Assembly (NCBI GenBank): GCA_022828425.1
Contig: CP094685.1
Span: 2,232,001-2,296,000, forward strand
Origin: Candidatus Thiothrix sulfatifontis
GTDB taxonomy: Bacteria > Pseudomonadota > Gammaproteobacteria > Thiotrichales > Thiotrichaceae
DNA length: 64,000 nucleotides
Direction: 5' to 3'
Part shown: positions 40,542 through 50,700 of the stretch, piece by piece
Position numbering within the stretch: position 1 is the stretch's first letter
How the letters are laid out: the number at the start of each line of letters is the position of its first letter
The notes under the pieces: generated by a model
The model's input: the letters and a program-made list of their open reading frames with translations, nothing else
Databases searched by the model: none
Told to the model about the DNA's origin: nothing
Program-made: the position numbers and the translations under genes

Positions 40542-42771
40542 TTTTCTCGATCCGCGCTGTCTGACTGGCAAGGGCAGTCGCGGGCATTCCCCCCAAAGCA
40601 TACCACTGTTTTAAAACAGGTAACGCATGAGCACTGGGTTGCGCGGTTTCTTTGCGACTGCGCATGGTTTCTGAGAGTTGCGCGACTTGGTATTTGAGGC
40701 GCGTGGCTTGGAATTCGGCAGGACTTTCCAGCGCTAACAGAATTTCCAGTTGCAAGCACAATAATTCACCTGTGTTGCGGTTTTCAATTTGCGCATCAGC
40801 GCTGGTGTCCGCTTGTTTGTGTTGCGCGGATTGGGCAGCAAGGGCTTCCAAGTCGGCGCGTTGTTGCTGCTGACGTGCCAATTCGCGTTGACGCTGTTCT
40901 TCAGACTGACGGGTGGTTTCTGCTAATTGCGCATCACGTTCTTGCTGTTGTTGCTGGCGTTCTTCACGCGCACGCGCAAACAGGGTGTCGATCGGTTCAC
41001 GGAATTGTTTCCACAAACGTTGTTCGTCGGAAGGGCGCGAACTGAGGCTAATCTGCCATTGGGTTTGCAGCATTTTGGCTTGCTCAATGGCTTGTGCGGT
41101 GTTGGGGGAGTCCAGCAGGGCTTTGGCTTGTTCGACCAGTTGGCTGCGTTCCTGCCAGTTGCGGGCGCGTTCGGCTTTAAAGTGAGCTTCTAGCGCATCC
41201 ATCGCTGCATTGAAGCGGTCATTGACGTTTTTCCAATCTTTGTGGCTGACAGTTCCAGCGGCTTTCCAATGTTTGCGGGAATCGTTGAGCGCGATTTGTA
41301 GCGCCCGCCAATCGGGATTTCCCCAGTCGGTCTCGGCATGTAAGGCTTCGAGTTGGACGCAAATGGTGTTGCGTTGTTCGAGGTGCGTGGCGCGTTGTTG
41401 CGCTTGTTCTGCAAAGTATTGTTTGCTGGGTTCGTAAGCGGCGGTGGCGTTGCTGTCAAAGGTTTTCCACAGCGTGTGTTGTTGCCCCGGTTCGAGCTGG
41501 GACAGCTTGCGCCATTCTTCCCGTAAGGAATGGATTTTCTTGGCACGTTCTTGTGGGTCAAGTTCCGCATCAGTGCGCAGGTGTTCCGCTGTTTCGATCA
41601 ATTGTTTGCGTACTTGATCCGTACCCCAACGCCGCCAGTCTTGAATTTCCCGCAGAAAGGGGGCGAGTGCTTGCAGACGGCGTTGGAAAAAGGCTTGGTC
41701 TTTGCCGGGGATGTGCGTGGCCTGTTTGAGATTTTCTCTGAGGGTTTTATGCACTTCAACGGCTTCGCCGTATTGTTCGGCTTCTAAGTAAGCTTCCAGT
41801 GTTTTCAAGCTGTGGTGTAAGTCGGTTAGGGTTTGCTCTTGTTGAGCTTGTTGTTGCTGGCGGTTCTTGCGGGCGGCGGCTTCGCGTTGCTGTTCTTGTT
41901 CGAGACGCTCTTGTTGGGCTTGTGCGGCGGCCTCGGCTTGCTGTTGGGCTTCGGCAGCTAAACGCGCTTGTTCAGCGGCTTGTTGGGCTTGCAATTGTTG
42001 TTGCTGGGTGTGTTCGGTTTCCCAGGTTTGCAGGCGTTGTTGAAAATCGGTTAATGCTTGTTGGAAGCGTTGTTGTTGGGCTTCATTGGCGGTTTTGCTG
42101 ATTTTTTGCCAACGTTGTTCCAGTACTTTGACGCGGGTTTTTTCTTGCGCCCAGCGTTGGGTGTTGCCGAGGGTTTCGGCTTCGGCACAGAGTGCGTCGA
42201 TGTCGGCTTGTTGTTTGTGCTGATGTTGCACAATGTCTTCGCGTTCTTTGAGCAATTGACGCAGGCGTTTGTTGTTTTTGCCGTGCAGCTTTTCCAAGGC
42301 TTGAAGTTGCGCCAAGTCATGAATTTGAGCAGCAGCGCTGTATTGAATCTCTTTGGAGGTGTCGTTACTGGCAATGGAGAACAATAATTCTTGGTCGTCC
42401 AGCTTGGCGATGGCTTGGTGACGCAATTTAACGCCCCGCATCGAATCACGCGCAATGCTGCGGAGGAGCGCGGGATTCTGTAGCCAAGCAAAGACTTCCG
42501 TCAGTAAATGGTCGTGGCGGTGATCAGTCGCCGCCAAACCAATGACACGTTGGCGGGCGCGTTCACCAATCGAACCCGCTGTGTGACCCATTTGCACCAA
42601 GGTCGGAATGTGGTGCAAACGGGTAATGGCTTCCATGCGTACATCACTGTCAGGATCGCTTTGGGCAATCTTGATCAATTCCATGCTGTCACCGGCAAGG
42701 CTCGCCAGTGATTTTACGCGGACACTGGCATCAGCGTGTTGCCATTTTGGTTTAAAGAACTTCCCTAACAT
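40510..42771 (-). CDS. DUF349 domain protein with long coiled coil
   Basis: The 753-residue protein starts with HEAT-like repeats (ASVRVKSLASLAGDSMELIK, DPDSDVRMEAITRLHH), then a Gln/Ala/Glu-rich coiled coil at about residues 170-320. Several DUF349 repeats follow, recognised by tryptophans such as KKIHSLREEWRKLSQ and SRKHWKAAGTVSHKDWKNVN. The function of DUF349 proteins in bacteria is not settled. It is followed by nothing on its strand and preceded by metG across 25 bases, so the two may share a transcript. Confidence 0.87.
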   Translation of the reverse strand: MLGKFFKPKWQHADASVRVKSLASLAGDSMELIKIAQSDPDSDVRMEAITRLHHIPTLVQMGHTAGSIGERARQRVIGLAATDHRHDHLLTEVFAWLQNPALLRSIARDSMRGVKLRHQAIAKLDDQELLFSIASNDTSKEIQYSAAAQIHDLAQLQALEKLHGKNNKRLRQLLKEREDIVQHQHKQQADIDALCAEAETLGNTQRWAQEKTRVKVLEQRWQKISKTANEAQQQRFQQALTDFQQRLQTWETEHTQQQQLQAQQAAEQARLAAEAQQQAEAAAQAQQERLEQEQQREAAARKNRQQQQAQQEQTLTDLHHSLKTLEAYLEAEQYGEAVEVHKTLRENLKQATHIPGKDQAFFQRRLQALAPFLREIQDWRRWGTDQVRKQLIETAEHLRTDAELDPQERAKKIHSLREEWRKLSQLEPGQQHTLWKTFDSNATAAYEPSKQYFAEQAQQRATHLEQRNTICVQLEALHAETDWGNPDWRALQIALNDSRKHWKAAGTVSHKDWKNVNDRFNAAMDALEAHFKAERARNWQERSQLVEQAKALLDSPNTAQAIEQAKMLQTQWQISLSSRPSDEQRLWKQFREPIDTLFARAREERQQQQQERDAQLAETTRQSEEQRQRELARQQQQRADLEALAAQSAQHKQADTSADAQIENRNTGELLCLQLEILLALESPAEFQATRLKYQVAQLSETMRSRKETAQPSAHALPVLKQWYALGGMPATALASQTARIEKIKQALVQVLP

Positions 42772-42796
42772 ACTATTCTTCGTCTTATTGTTGGCG

Positions 42797-44854
42797 TTAC
42801 TTTACGCGCATTCCGGGTTCTGCACCCTTGTCAGGTGTCAGGATGAATAAATCTTTACCGCCGGGGCCTGCTGCCAACACCATGCCCTCGGATACGCCAA
42901 AGCGCATTTTACGGGGGGCAAGGTTGGCGACCATCACGGTGTAACGACCTTCCAGATCGGCGGGGTCGTAAGCGGATTTTATCCCGGCAAACACGTTGCG
43001 GGTTTCGCCGCCCAGATCAAGGGTCAATTGTACCAGCTTATCAGCGCCTTTGACGTGTTCGGCTTTGACGATTTTGGTAATGCGTAAGTCGATTTTGGCG
43101 AAATCGTCGTAGTCAATCGTGGCGCTGATCGGGTCGTTGGTCAGGTGTTGAGTACTGTTCCCTTCGGCTTCGCTCAGGGAGCGGTTATCTGTTTGGTTGC
43201 TGAGCGTAGCCGAAGCATTGTCTTCGAGCATGGCTTCGACCATTGCCGGTTCAACACGGGTCATCAGGGCTTTGAATGTGGTGATTTGGCCGCCAGTCAG
43301 TGGCGTTGCAACGCTTGCCCAAGTCAGTTCACCCGCATTGAGGAAGCTTTCTGCGTCAACCGCCAATTGTGGGAGAACTGGCTTGAGGTAGCTCACAATC
43401 GCCCGGAACATATTGATGCCTTGGGTGCAAACGTTTTGCACGTCAGCAAGGCGTTCTGGGTCTTTGGCGAGTACCCACGGCTTTTGTTCGTCAACGTATT
43501 GGTTGGCCTTGTCAGCCAAGCCCATGATTTCGCGCATCGCCTGACCGTAGCGGCGGGTTTCGTAAAGTTCGGCGATACGTTCAGAGGCATCGCTAAACTC
43601 CTGATATAAAGCGCTGTCAGGCAGCGTATCAGCCAGTTTGTTGTCAAAGCGCTTGTTGATGAAACCGGCGCAGCGTGAAGCAATATTAACCACTTTGCCG
43701 ACTAAATCGCTGTTGACCCGTGCCACGAAATCTTCGAGGTTAAGGTCAATGTCATCCACGCCATTGCTGAGTTTGCTGGCGAAATAGTAGCGTAACCATT
43801 CCGGGTTCAAATGCTTGAGGTAGCTTTCGGCTTGGATAAATGTACCGCGTGATTTGGACATTTTCGCGCCATTCACGGTCAGAAAGCCGTGGCAATGCAC
43901 TGCGCTGGGGGTGCGGAAACCCGCGCCATGCAACAGCGCAGGCCAAAACAGCGTGTGGAAATAGGCGATGTCTTTACCGATGAAGTGATACACCTCGGCG
44001 GTAGAATCGGGTTTCCAGAAGCTATCAAAATCCAGTCCGGTGCGTTCACACAGGTTTTTGAAGCTGGCTAAATAACCAATCGGCGCATCCAGCCACACGT
44101 AAAAATATTTGTCATCAGTGTCGGGAATTTTAAAGCCCCAGTAAGGTGCGTCGCGAGAAACATCCCAATCGCTCAAGCCTTGATCCGACTCAAACCACTC
44201 CATTTGCTTATTGGCTATTTCTTTTTGTACCGCGCCACTGGCAAGAAATTCGCGCAGGAAGGTTTCAAAATGCCCCAGCTTAAAGAAATAGTGTTCGGTT
44301 TCTTTTTCAATCGGCGTCGTGCCTGAAATGGCCGACACCGCGTTTTTCAAATCTGTCGGGGAATAAGTCGCACCGCAGGCTTCGCAGTTATCGCCGTATT
44401 GATCCGCCGCGCCACAACGTGGGCATTCGCCTTTAATGAAACGGTCGGGCAGGAACATGTTCGCTTGCGCATCGTAAGCTTGGCGAATGGTGCGTTTTTC
44501 AATATGCCCGTTGTCACGCGCCGCTTTGTAGATGAATTCGGCGAAGTGGCGGTTTTCGTCAGAGTGCGTGGTGTAGTAATTGTCGAAACCGACGCGAAAG
44601 CCAGCAAAATCACGCTGATGTTCCGCGCCGATGCGGGCAATCAGTTGTTCCGGGGTAATGCCTTCTTGTTGCGCACGCAGCATGATCGGTGTGCCGTGCG
44701 TGTCATCCGCGCACACGTAGTAACATTCATTGCCGCGCAAACGTTGAAAACGCGCCCAAATATCCGTCTGGATGTATTCGACCATGTGACCAATATGAAT
44801 CGGGCCATTGGCGTAGGGCAGGGCACTGGTGATGAGGATTTTTCTTGGCTGCAT
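42797..44854 (-). CDS. metG: Methionine--tRNA ligase
   Basis: It charges Met-tRNA. The HIGH motif is in [15 protein letters not shown], the KMSKS loop in [12 protein letters not shown], and the zinc knuckle in [21 protein letters not shown]-terminal tRNA-binding domain follows from about residue 580 ([19 protein letters not shown]). The linker between the anticodon domain and this tail contains about 20 residues (545-567) encoded by a palindromic DNA repeat. At 685 residues the total fits the family plus this insertion. Confidence 0.97.
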   Translation of the reverse strand: MQPRKILITSALPYANGPIHIGHMVEYIQTDIWARFQRLRGNECYYVCADDTHGTPIMLRAQQEGITPEQLIARIGAEHQRDFAGFRVGFDNYYTTHSDENRHFAEFIYKAARDNGHIEKRTIRQAYDAQANMFLPDRFIKGECPRCGAADQYGDNCEACGATYSPTDLKNAVSAISGTTPIEKETEHYFFKLGHFETFLREFLASGAVQKEIANKQMEWFESDQGLSDWDVSRDAPYWGFKIPDTDDKYFYVWLDAPIGYLASFKNLCERTGLDFDSFWKPDSTAEVYHFIGKDIAYFHTLFWPALLHGAGFRTPSAVHCHGFLTVNGAKMSKSRGTFIQAESYLKHLNPEWLRYYFASKLSNGVDDIDLNLEDFVARVNSDLVGKVVNIASRCAGFINKRFDNKLADTLPDSALYQEFSDASERIAELYETRRYGQAMREIMGLADKANQYVDEQKPWVLAKDPERLADVQNVCTQGINMFRAIVSYLKPVLPQLAVDAESFLNAGELTWASVATPLTGGQITTFKALMTRVEPAMVEAMLEDNASATLSNQTDNRSLSEAEGNSTQHLTNDPISATIDYDDFAKIDLRITKIVKAEHVKGADKLVQLTLDLGGETRNVFAGIKSAYDPADLEGRYTVMVANLAPRKMRFGVSEGMVLAAGPGGKDLFILTPDKGAEPGMRVK
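43162..43215. repeat. Palindromic repeat element inserted in-frame in metG
   Basis: CTTCGGCTTCGCTCAG (43162-43177) and CTGAGCGTAGCCGAAG (43200-43215) are inverted arms with 15 of 16 positions matching and a 22-base spacer. This is the CTTCGGC-CTCAG type of small dispersed palindrome seen in several bacterial genomes. In metG it encodes part of the linker, including [11 protein letters not shown]. The frame is kept. Confidence 0.82.
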
Positions 44855-44978
44855 GGCTGTCTTTAAAGGCTTCTAATAGAGACGCGATAAAGTAGCAGGT
44901 TGTGGGGGTTTGTGCCACTGGTTGGCATCGAAACACTACCATTAGTAAATTCAATGAATATTTTAGTGATAGTTACCA

Positions 44979-44984
44979 TATAAT
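44979..44984 (+). promoter_or_regulatory. Possible -10 box upstream of the first Lcl/DUF1566 lipoprotein
   Basis: TATAAT lies about 50 bases before the ATG at 45034 in an A/T-rich stretch between the divergent metG and lipoprotein genes. No convincing -35 box is present at the right distance. Confidence 0.35.
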
Positions 44985-45033
44985 ATTTGATTGAAACCAT
45001 AAACCCCAATTAACCACTTATAGGTAATAAACC

Positions 45034-46341
45034 ATGAATATGAACAGTGTCAGCGTTCATACGTTCAATAAAACCTCTATCGCTAAACAAGGGCAGTTAC
45101 TTTTAGCGGGCATCGTCATGTCATCATTGCTCACCGCTTGTGGTGGCAGTAGCGGGCCTTCCGCAGAAGAGTTGGCTGCTCAAGCGGCGCTTGCTGCCCA
45201 AGTAGCAGCGAATAAAGCAGCGGCTGATGCAGCAGCAGCGGCAGCATTGGCTCAGGCCGCAGCCGATAAAGCGGCGGCAGATGCCAAGGCAGAGGAGGAG
45301 CGCCAAGCTGCGCTAACAGCAGCGCGTAAAGAAACTCAAGACAGTGTAAAGCAGGTAGAAACCGATACCAAAGCAGCACAGACAGCCAGTTCTAGTGCCG
45401 GATACGCGCTATTACAAGCCAAACAGCAGGGCGCTGCTTACCCAGAAGTCGCTGAAGCATTAGCCGAAACACAAGCATTTGCTGATCAAGCCAAGCAGGC
45501 TGTTGAGCAAGCACTGAAACAGAAAGCTTTGGCGACGGCAGCGGCAACCAATGCGGAAACTGCCCTAAGCCTTGCAGAAGTGACAGCGTTTGCCGAACAA
45601 GCTAAAAATGCAGCGCTCAGTACCAAAGAAGCCCGTGTCGCTGCGGAAAAAGCACGTGATGCGACGCAAAAAGCAGCAGCAGAAGTCAGTGCTGGCGTTA
45701 AACTTGCGGAAGCTGCCAGACGTTACGCCAAATTGGACGTCAGCGGTAATGAATTACCACTTACTGCAACGTCATGGTCTTGCTTGAAAGACAAGCAGAC
45801 CGGCTTGGTTTGGGAGACCAAAACCGATGATGGCAGTTTCCGGGATAAAGATTGGCGTTACCGTCACATGCATAACTATGGTGGTTATGGCAATACAGTG
45901 GATACGACAGGTCAAGTATTATGCCGTGGGTTGGATACGTGTGATGCTTATTCTTACATGAATGCGGTGAATGGTGCGGGATTATGTGGCAGAAATTCCT
46001 GGCGTATTCCGTTGAAAAGTGAGCTGGGCAGTATTGCGCAAATCAATGGGGGCGGTACACCCCCGCATATTAATCAGGAAGTTTTCCCCGATATTGTCTA
46101 TAAACCCTATGTTGCTGCTTATTGCGCGATGAATACCAACACGGGGGCTGATGCCGAACACAACTACCAAGGTGTTGATTATGGCTTGCCGTTATTAAAC
46201 GGTATCCAAACCAAGGAAAACTTGGAAAACAGTATTTTGATTCCTTTGCGTTATTACGGGGAAATCAAAGATGGTTTGGTGGACAACCCTGGTAATGCAT
46301 CTAACTGGATTTGTTACACCCGTATGGTGAGTTCTCGTTAA
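45034..46341 (+). CDS. Lipoprotein with Ala-rich stalk and Lcl/DUF1566-like C-terminal domain (copy 1)
   Basis: The 435-residue protein has an N-terminal export signal with the lipobox SLLTAC at about residue 36, followed by GGSSGPSAEELAAQAA. Residues 45-235 are an Ala/Lys/Glu-rich heptad-like stalk. The head, from about residue 245, has WSCLKDKQTGLVWETKTDDG, WRYRHMHNYGGYGN, LCGRNSWRIPLKSEL and WICYTRMVSS, the layout of Lcl C-terminal/DUF1566 domains. In Legionella Lcl this type of head binds host surfaces; here adhesion is only an inference. A near copy follows 41 bases later. Confidence 0.82.
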   Translation: MNMNSVSVHTFNKTSIAKQGQLLLAGIVMSSLLTACGGSSGPSAEELAAQAALAAQVAANKAAADAAAAAALAQAAADKAAADAKAEEERQAALTAARKETQDSVKQVETDTKAAQTASSSAGYALLQAKQQGAAYPEVAEALAETQAFADQAKQAVEQALKQKALATAAATNAETALSLAEVTAFAEQAKNAALSTKEARVAAEKARDATQKAAAEVSAGVKLAEAARRYAKLDVSGNELPLTATSWSCLKDKQTGLVWETKTDDGSFRDKDWRYRHMHNYGGYGNTVDTTGQVLCRGLDTCDAYSYMNAVNGAGLCGRNSWRIPLKSELGSIAQINGGGTPPHINQEVFPDIVYKPYVAAYCAMNTNTGADAEHNYQGVDYGLPLLNGIQTKENLENSILIPLRYYGEIKDGLVDNPGNASNWICYTRMVSSR

Positions 46342-46382
46342 TTTAGGCTAACTCTACATTACTCATTTATAGGTCATGAATC

Positions 46383-47723
46383 ATGAATATGAACAAAATT
46401 AACGTTCATACGCTTAATAAAAGCACGGCTGCAAAACAAGGGCAGTTACTATTGGCGGGCATTGTAATGTCTTCATTGCTCACTGCTTGTGGTGGCAGCA
46501 GCGGGCCTTCCGCAGAAGAATTGGCGGCGCAAGCCGCGATTGCAGCACAGGCCGCCGCCGATAAAGCAGCGGCGGATGCTGCAACAGCGGCAGCACTTAC
46601 TAAAGCAGCAGCCGATAAAGCGGCTGCTGACGCTAAGGCAGAAGAGGATCGCCAAGCCAATATGGTGATGGCTCGTCAACAAATCAAAGATATTGCTGTT
46701 CAAGTGGAAACCGACACCAAAGCAACACAATCGGCTAATTCGATTGCGGGCTATTCGTTATTGCTTGCTAAACAGGAAGGCTCAAGTTACCCAGAGGCGG
46801 CTGGCGCATTAGCCGAAACACAGGCATTTGCGGATCAGGCTAAACAAGCAGCGGATCAAGCGCTGGCACAGAATGCCTTAGTCACGACGGCTGTAAGCGA
46901 TGCCAGCATTGCGACAACACTCGAAGGCATTCAGGCGTTGTTACAGCAAGTGCAAGCGGCAGCACTTAGTGTGAAAGCGGCACGAACGGCGGCAGAACAA
47001 GCGCGGGATGCTACGCAAAAAGCGGCGGAACAAGTCAGGGCTGAAGTTAAATTGGCAGAGGCTTCCAAACGCTATACGAAGCTTGACAGTGCAGGCAATG
47101 TGCTGCCTGCTTCTGCTCCGTCATGGGCGTGTGTTAAGGAAAATGCTACCGGGAAAGTGTGGGAATCCAAAACGAACGATAACGGGCTACGTGATAGTGA
47201 CTGGCGCTACCGGCATTTCCACAATTCGGCTGGTTATGCCAGCACTAGGGACAGCACTGGCGCAATATTGTGTCAGGTGCTTGGCAATTGTGACGCCTAC
47301 AGTTATGTAAATGCAGTGAATGATTCCGGTGGCTTGTGTGGCAGATCGCAATGGCGTTTGCCAACCATGGAGGAGCTGTTGAACCTAGTCCAAGTGAATG
47401 ACAATGGGCAACGTCCCAACATTGACTTGAAATTTTTCCCGGATACGGTCAGTCAAGCTAATAAGGCAGCTTACTGTTCTGAGAATTTGGCGAGAACTGC
47501 AACGGATTGTGGGTACGCACCGGGAACTCCCGTGAATCAAAGTGCCGATGGGCGCATTGAGTGTAATTACCAAGGTGTCGATTACGGTTTACCAATCAGT
47601 GCTGATAACCCACGCGGTGGCAGTATGGTGGCATTGCGTCATTACGGCGAAGTGCCAGATGGTCTGTCGACTTATCCGACTAATAATTGGATTTGTTATA
47701 CCCGACTGATTAGTAGTTTCTAA
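46383..47723 (+). CDS. Lipoprotein with Ala-rich stalk and Lcl/DUF1566-like C-terminal domain (copy 2)
   Basis: This 446-residue tandem paralogue of the preceding gene shares MNMN...VHT.NK and the run KQGQLLLAGIVMSSLLTACG almost unchanged. The stalk is similar in length, and the head has WACVKENATGKVWESKTNDN, LCGRSQWRLPTMEELLNLVQ, YQGVDYGLPIS and WICYTRLISS. The head differs more than the signal and stalk start, so the copies may have diverged in what they bind. The next element is a strong terminator before the convergent giant gene. Confidence 0.82.
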   Translation: MNMNKINVHTLNKSTAAKQGQLLLAGIVMSSLLTACGGSSGPSAEELAAQAAIAAQAAADKAAADAATAAALTKAAADKAAADAKAEEDRQANMVMARQQIKDIAVQVETDTKATQSANSIAGYSLLLAKQEGSSYPEAAGALAETQAFADQAKQAADQALAQNALVTTAVSDASIATTLEGIQALLQQVQAAALSVKAARTAAEQARDATQKAAEQVRAEVKLAEASKRYTKLDSAGNVLPASAPSWACVKENATGKVWESKTNDNGLRDSDWRYRHFHNSAGYASTRDSTGAILCQVLGNCDAYSYVNAVNDSGGLCGRSQWRLPTMEELLNLVQVNDNGQRPNIDLKFFPDTVSQANKAAYCSENLARTATDCGYAPGTPVNQSADGRIECNYQGVDYGLPISADNPRGGSMVALRHYGEVPDGLSTYPTNNWICYTRLISSF

Positions 47724-47749
47724 ATATATTGAGCTTTTAACGCGCTAGG

Positions 47750-47782
47750 GGGCGTCCTGTTTTACACAGGACGCCCTTTCTT
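47750..47782 (+). terminator. Rho-independent terminator after the second lipoprotein
   Basis: A perfect 10-bp stem GGGCGTCCTG / CAGGACGCCC with loop TTTTACA is followed by TTTCTT. It lies between convergent genes. The minus-strand side has no T run, so it mainly serves the plus-strand lipoprotein pair. Confidence 0.87.
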
Positions 47783-47794
47783 ATGGCGTATGGC

Positions 47795-50700
47795 TTATTG
47801 CAACCCACCTTTCACAATGTAGTTTGCCGCGAAACCATTATTGAGCGGGTGCAGCAGGATATTACCCACCAACAGCGTGGTGTCATTGCCCGGCCCGGTA
47901 AACAGCGTTTTGCCATCAAAGTTGATGTCGGTGCTGATATAGCCGGTTAGGATATGGTTGGTATTGCTTTGCGTATTATCGCCAGCAGTAATCACGCGCC
48001 CTAGCAGGCTGGTAACATCATTGTTCGGGCCATTAGCGCTTAAGGTGTTGCTTACATTAATATCGCCAGCCCACATTAGTGCTACCGTGCCAGTAATAAT
48101 GCGGGTTTCATCGCCGCTGACCACCATGGCGTTTGAAGCGAAATTAAGCGCTTTCGCGGTGCTACTCAAGCTGATAGGGCTGGCGCTTACCATGCCGAGA
48201 TGATTGCGGTGACGCACACTCACGTAGTAGTTACCGGCTTTAACCTTGGCAAAGTGCAACAGGTTAGAGCCGGTTTGCGAATCCACGACATCGCCATCCC
48301 GTTGCAGAATCAGCGCTCGGCTGGCTGCCACGGTATCAAGACCAGTACGCAATTCAACCAGTATCCAATCGACGACCGCATCGTTGCCCGCCATTTCTTG
48401 AACCACCGTGCTGAGTGTTTCCGTACCCGCGTATTTAAATGGATCCGCCTGATACGGTTGTGTATTGGGCAATAAGCCTAAGGTATTCAAGGTGTCTACC
48501 ATCAATGCCGTTTTGCTATCATAAGCACCTTGTAACATGGCACGCACGCTCACCGTCACACCATCATCTGCGGTGTTGTTGACGACACTCACTTTGAACA
48601 GTTTACTGCTGCTTAAACCGCCGGTATCGGTAACGGCAATCTCCACTTCGTAAACGTTATCGCGGTTAGCATCCATCGGCGCGTCATAATCAGGCATAAC
48701 GCGGAAACGCAATAAGCCGGTGCTGGGTTCTATTTCAAAATGGGCACCGTCTGCGCCGCCGCTGATACGGTAGTTCAATTTGTCATTGGCATCGGAATCT
48801 TGCGCTGCCACTGTCAATACCGTTTTACTGGTGTCTTCGGTCACGCTCAGACTGGTGGTTGAAGTGATCGTAGGCGCTTCATTGGTATTCATTACCCGCA
48901 CGCTGACATCGCGCACGTATTTTGCACCATCCACGGTGGTTGCCGTGATTTCCAAGTCATAGACGTTATCTTTATCGCTATCCATCGGTGATTCGTAATT
49001 GCCGGGTGGCAAGGTCAAACTCGGTGGCAGCTCTGCACGGGTGTCAATTTCAGTGTCACCAGCCGATTTGACAATGATGACACTGTTGATCACAAACTTA
49101 ACCGTTGCACAGTCTAAGGTCGCACCGGGAGCCGGGTTGGTAATCGTGAAGAAATTACCGTCGCTACCGCCACTGACGACGTAAGTGATCGGGTTGCCGT
49201 TGGCATCTTTGGCTTCCAATAACTTGATCACTGTCGTTATATTGGTTTCGTCAATGACCATATCGGCACCACTGGTCGTGTCATCAATCAGGCTGTCACA
49301 GACTTGGATGCTAATGCCATCTTTTATGCCGGAAAACTCCGAGGTGGAACCATACGTGCTTGCGTCAATTTTCTGTGTCAGCGTAACGCTGATGTAAGCA
49401 CCTTGCGCCACGGTGACGGTACTGTTGAGCGTGCCTTTGAAATTCAAGCTGCCAGTGCCGGGGTGACTGAGGTCTTTGCTGCCAATCAAGGTTTGGCCTT
49501 CGCCATTGCCGGATGCATCTTTGGCGGCACTGGTGAAGAATTCGAGACGGTAATCACCTGCCGCCACATCCAAGTTGAAGTCATAGGTCACAATCTTGGT
49601 ACCATTAGCACCGAAGGAGTTCACTTTGACATCTGGGTAATTGAGCAGGTTGTTGGGGCCATTGTCCGCATCACCAATATCGTTGGCGGTTACACCGGCG
49701 CTGTTCTCCACACCACCGATCAAATCAATGCCTAACCCAGTATTCGCGTAAATGCTATTACCAAGAATGCTGTTGCGAGCGGCCATGAACCCCCCCACCG
49801 CAATGCCGTCTCCGCCGTTATTGGCAATCAGGTTGCCTGCGCCATTACTGACGCCACCGATTTGGTTATCGCTGGGGCTGTCACCAGTTAATAGGATGCC
49901 AGCGCCGCCATTGGCACGTGCTGTACCCGTCGGCGTTGCGCCGATGTGGTTGCCTTGCAGGATATTGTTGCGGGAACTGTCGAGCTGGATGCCAGCACCC
50001 GCAAAACCGTTGATTGCCAGTTCGCGGATAATGCTGCGGCTTGCGCCATTGCTCAGGGTCAAACCGTTGGCGCTACCAGCGTTGGTGCCTTTCAACTCCA
50101 AGATGGGGTTGCCGTTGGAACCGGATGGCGCTGAGCCGTCCAGCACAATTGGCCCGGTAATGTTGGGTAGAGCGCTTTGTAGCGGAATGCTCCAGTAACC
50201 TGTGGCGTAATTTGGATCGCTGGTGGACATTTCTAAAATGGCGTTTTCTTTGCCTGCGGTGCGTCCGACTTGTGCCAGTGTCGCATCACCCCCCAACAGA
50301 TTGGCGTTCAGCAAGAACTGACGGAGTGAACCCGCGCCGCTGTCGTTGGTATTGGTTACGGTGTCGAAGTTGAAGCCGAAGTTGACATTGCTGAGGTTGG
50401 CATTACTTAACGTAATGGCTTGGCTGAATGCCGTACTCGCGGTACTCACATTGTTCACGCCGTCAGTACGGTAGGTGATCACCCCGCGTTCCGAACCGTT
50501 TGAACCGGAGCGGGTCGAGCGCACGCTGGCATTCACCACTTGCACACTGTATGCACCCACTGGAATATTAGTGAAGGTATAGCTACCGTCGGCTGTCGAC
50601 GTGGTGGTGGCGAACACATTATTGCTGGAGTCACGCAGTTCAATACTGGCACCATTGATGCCCGTCATGCCAGCCGTTGCTGCATTGAAAGCACGCCCGT

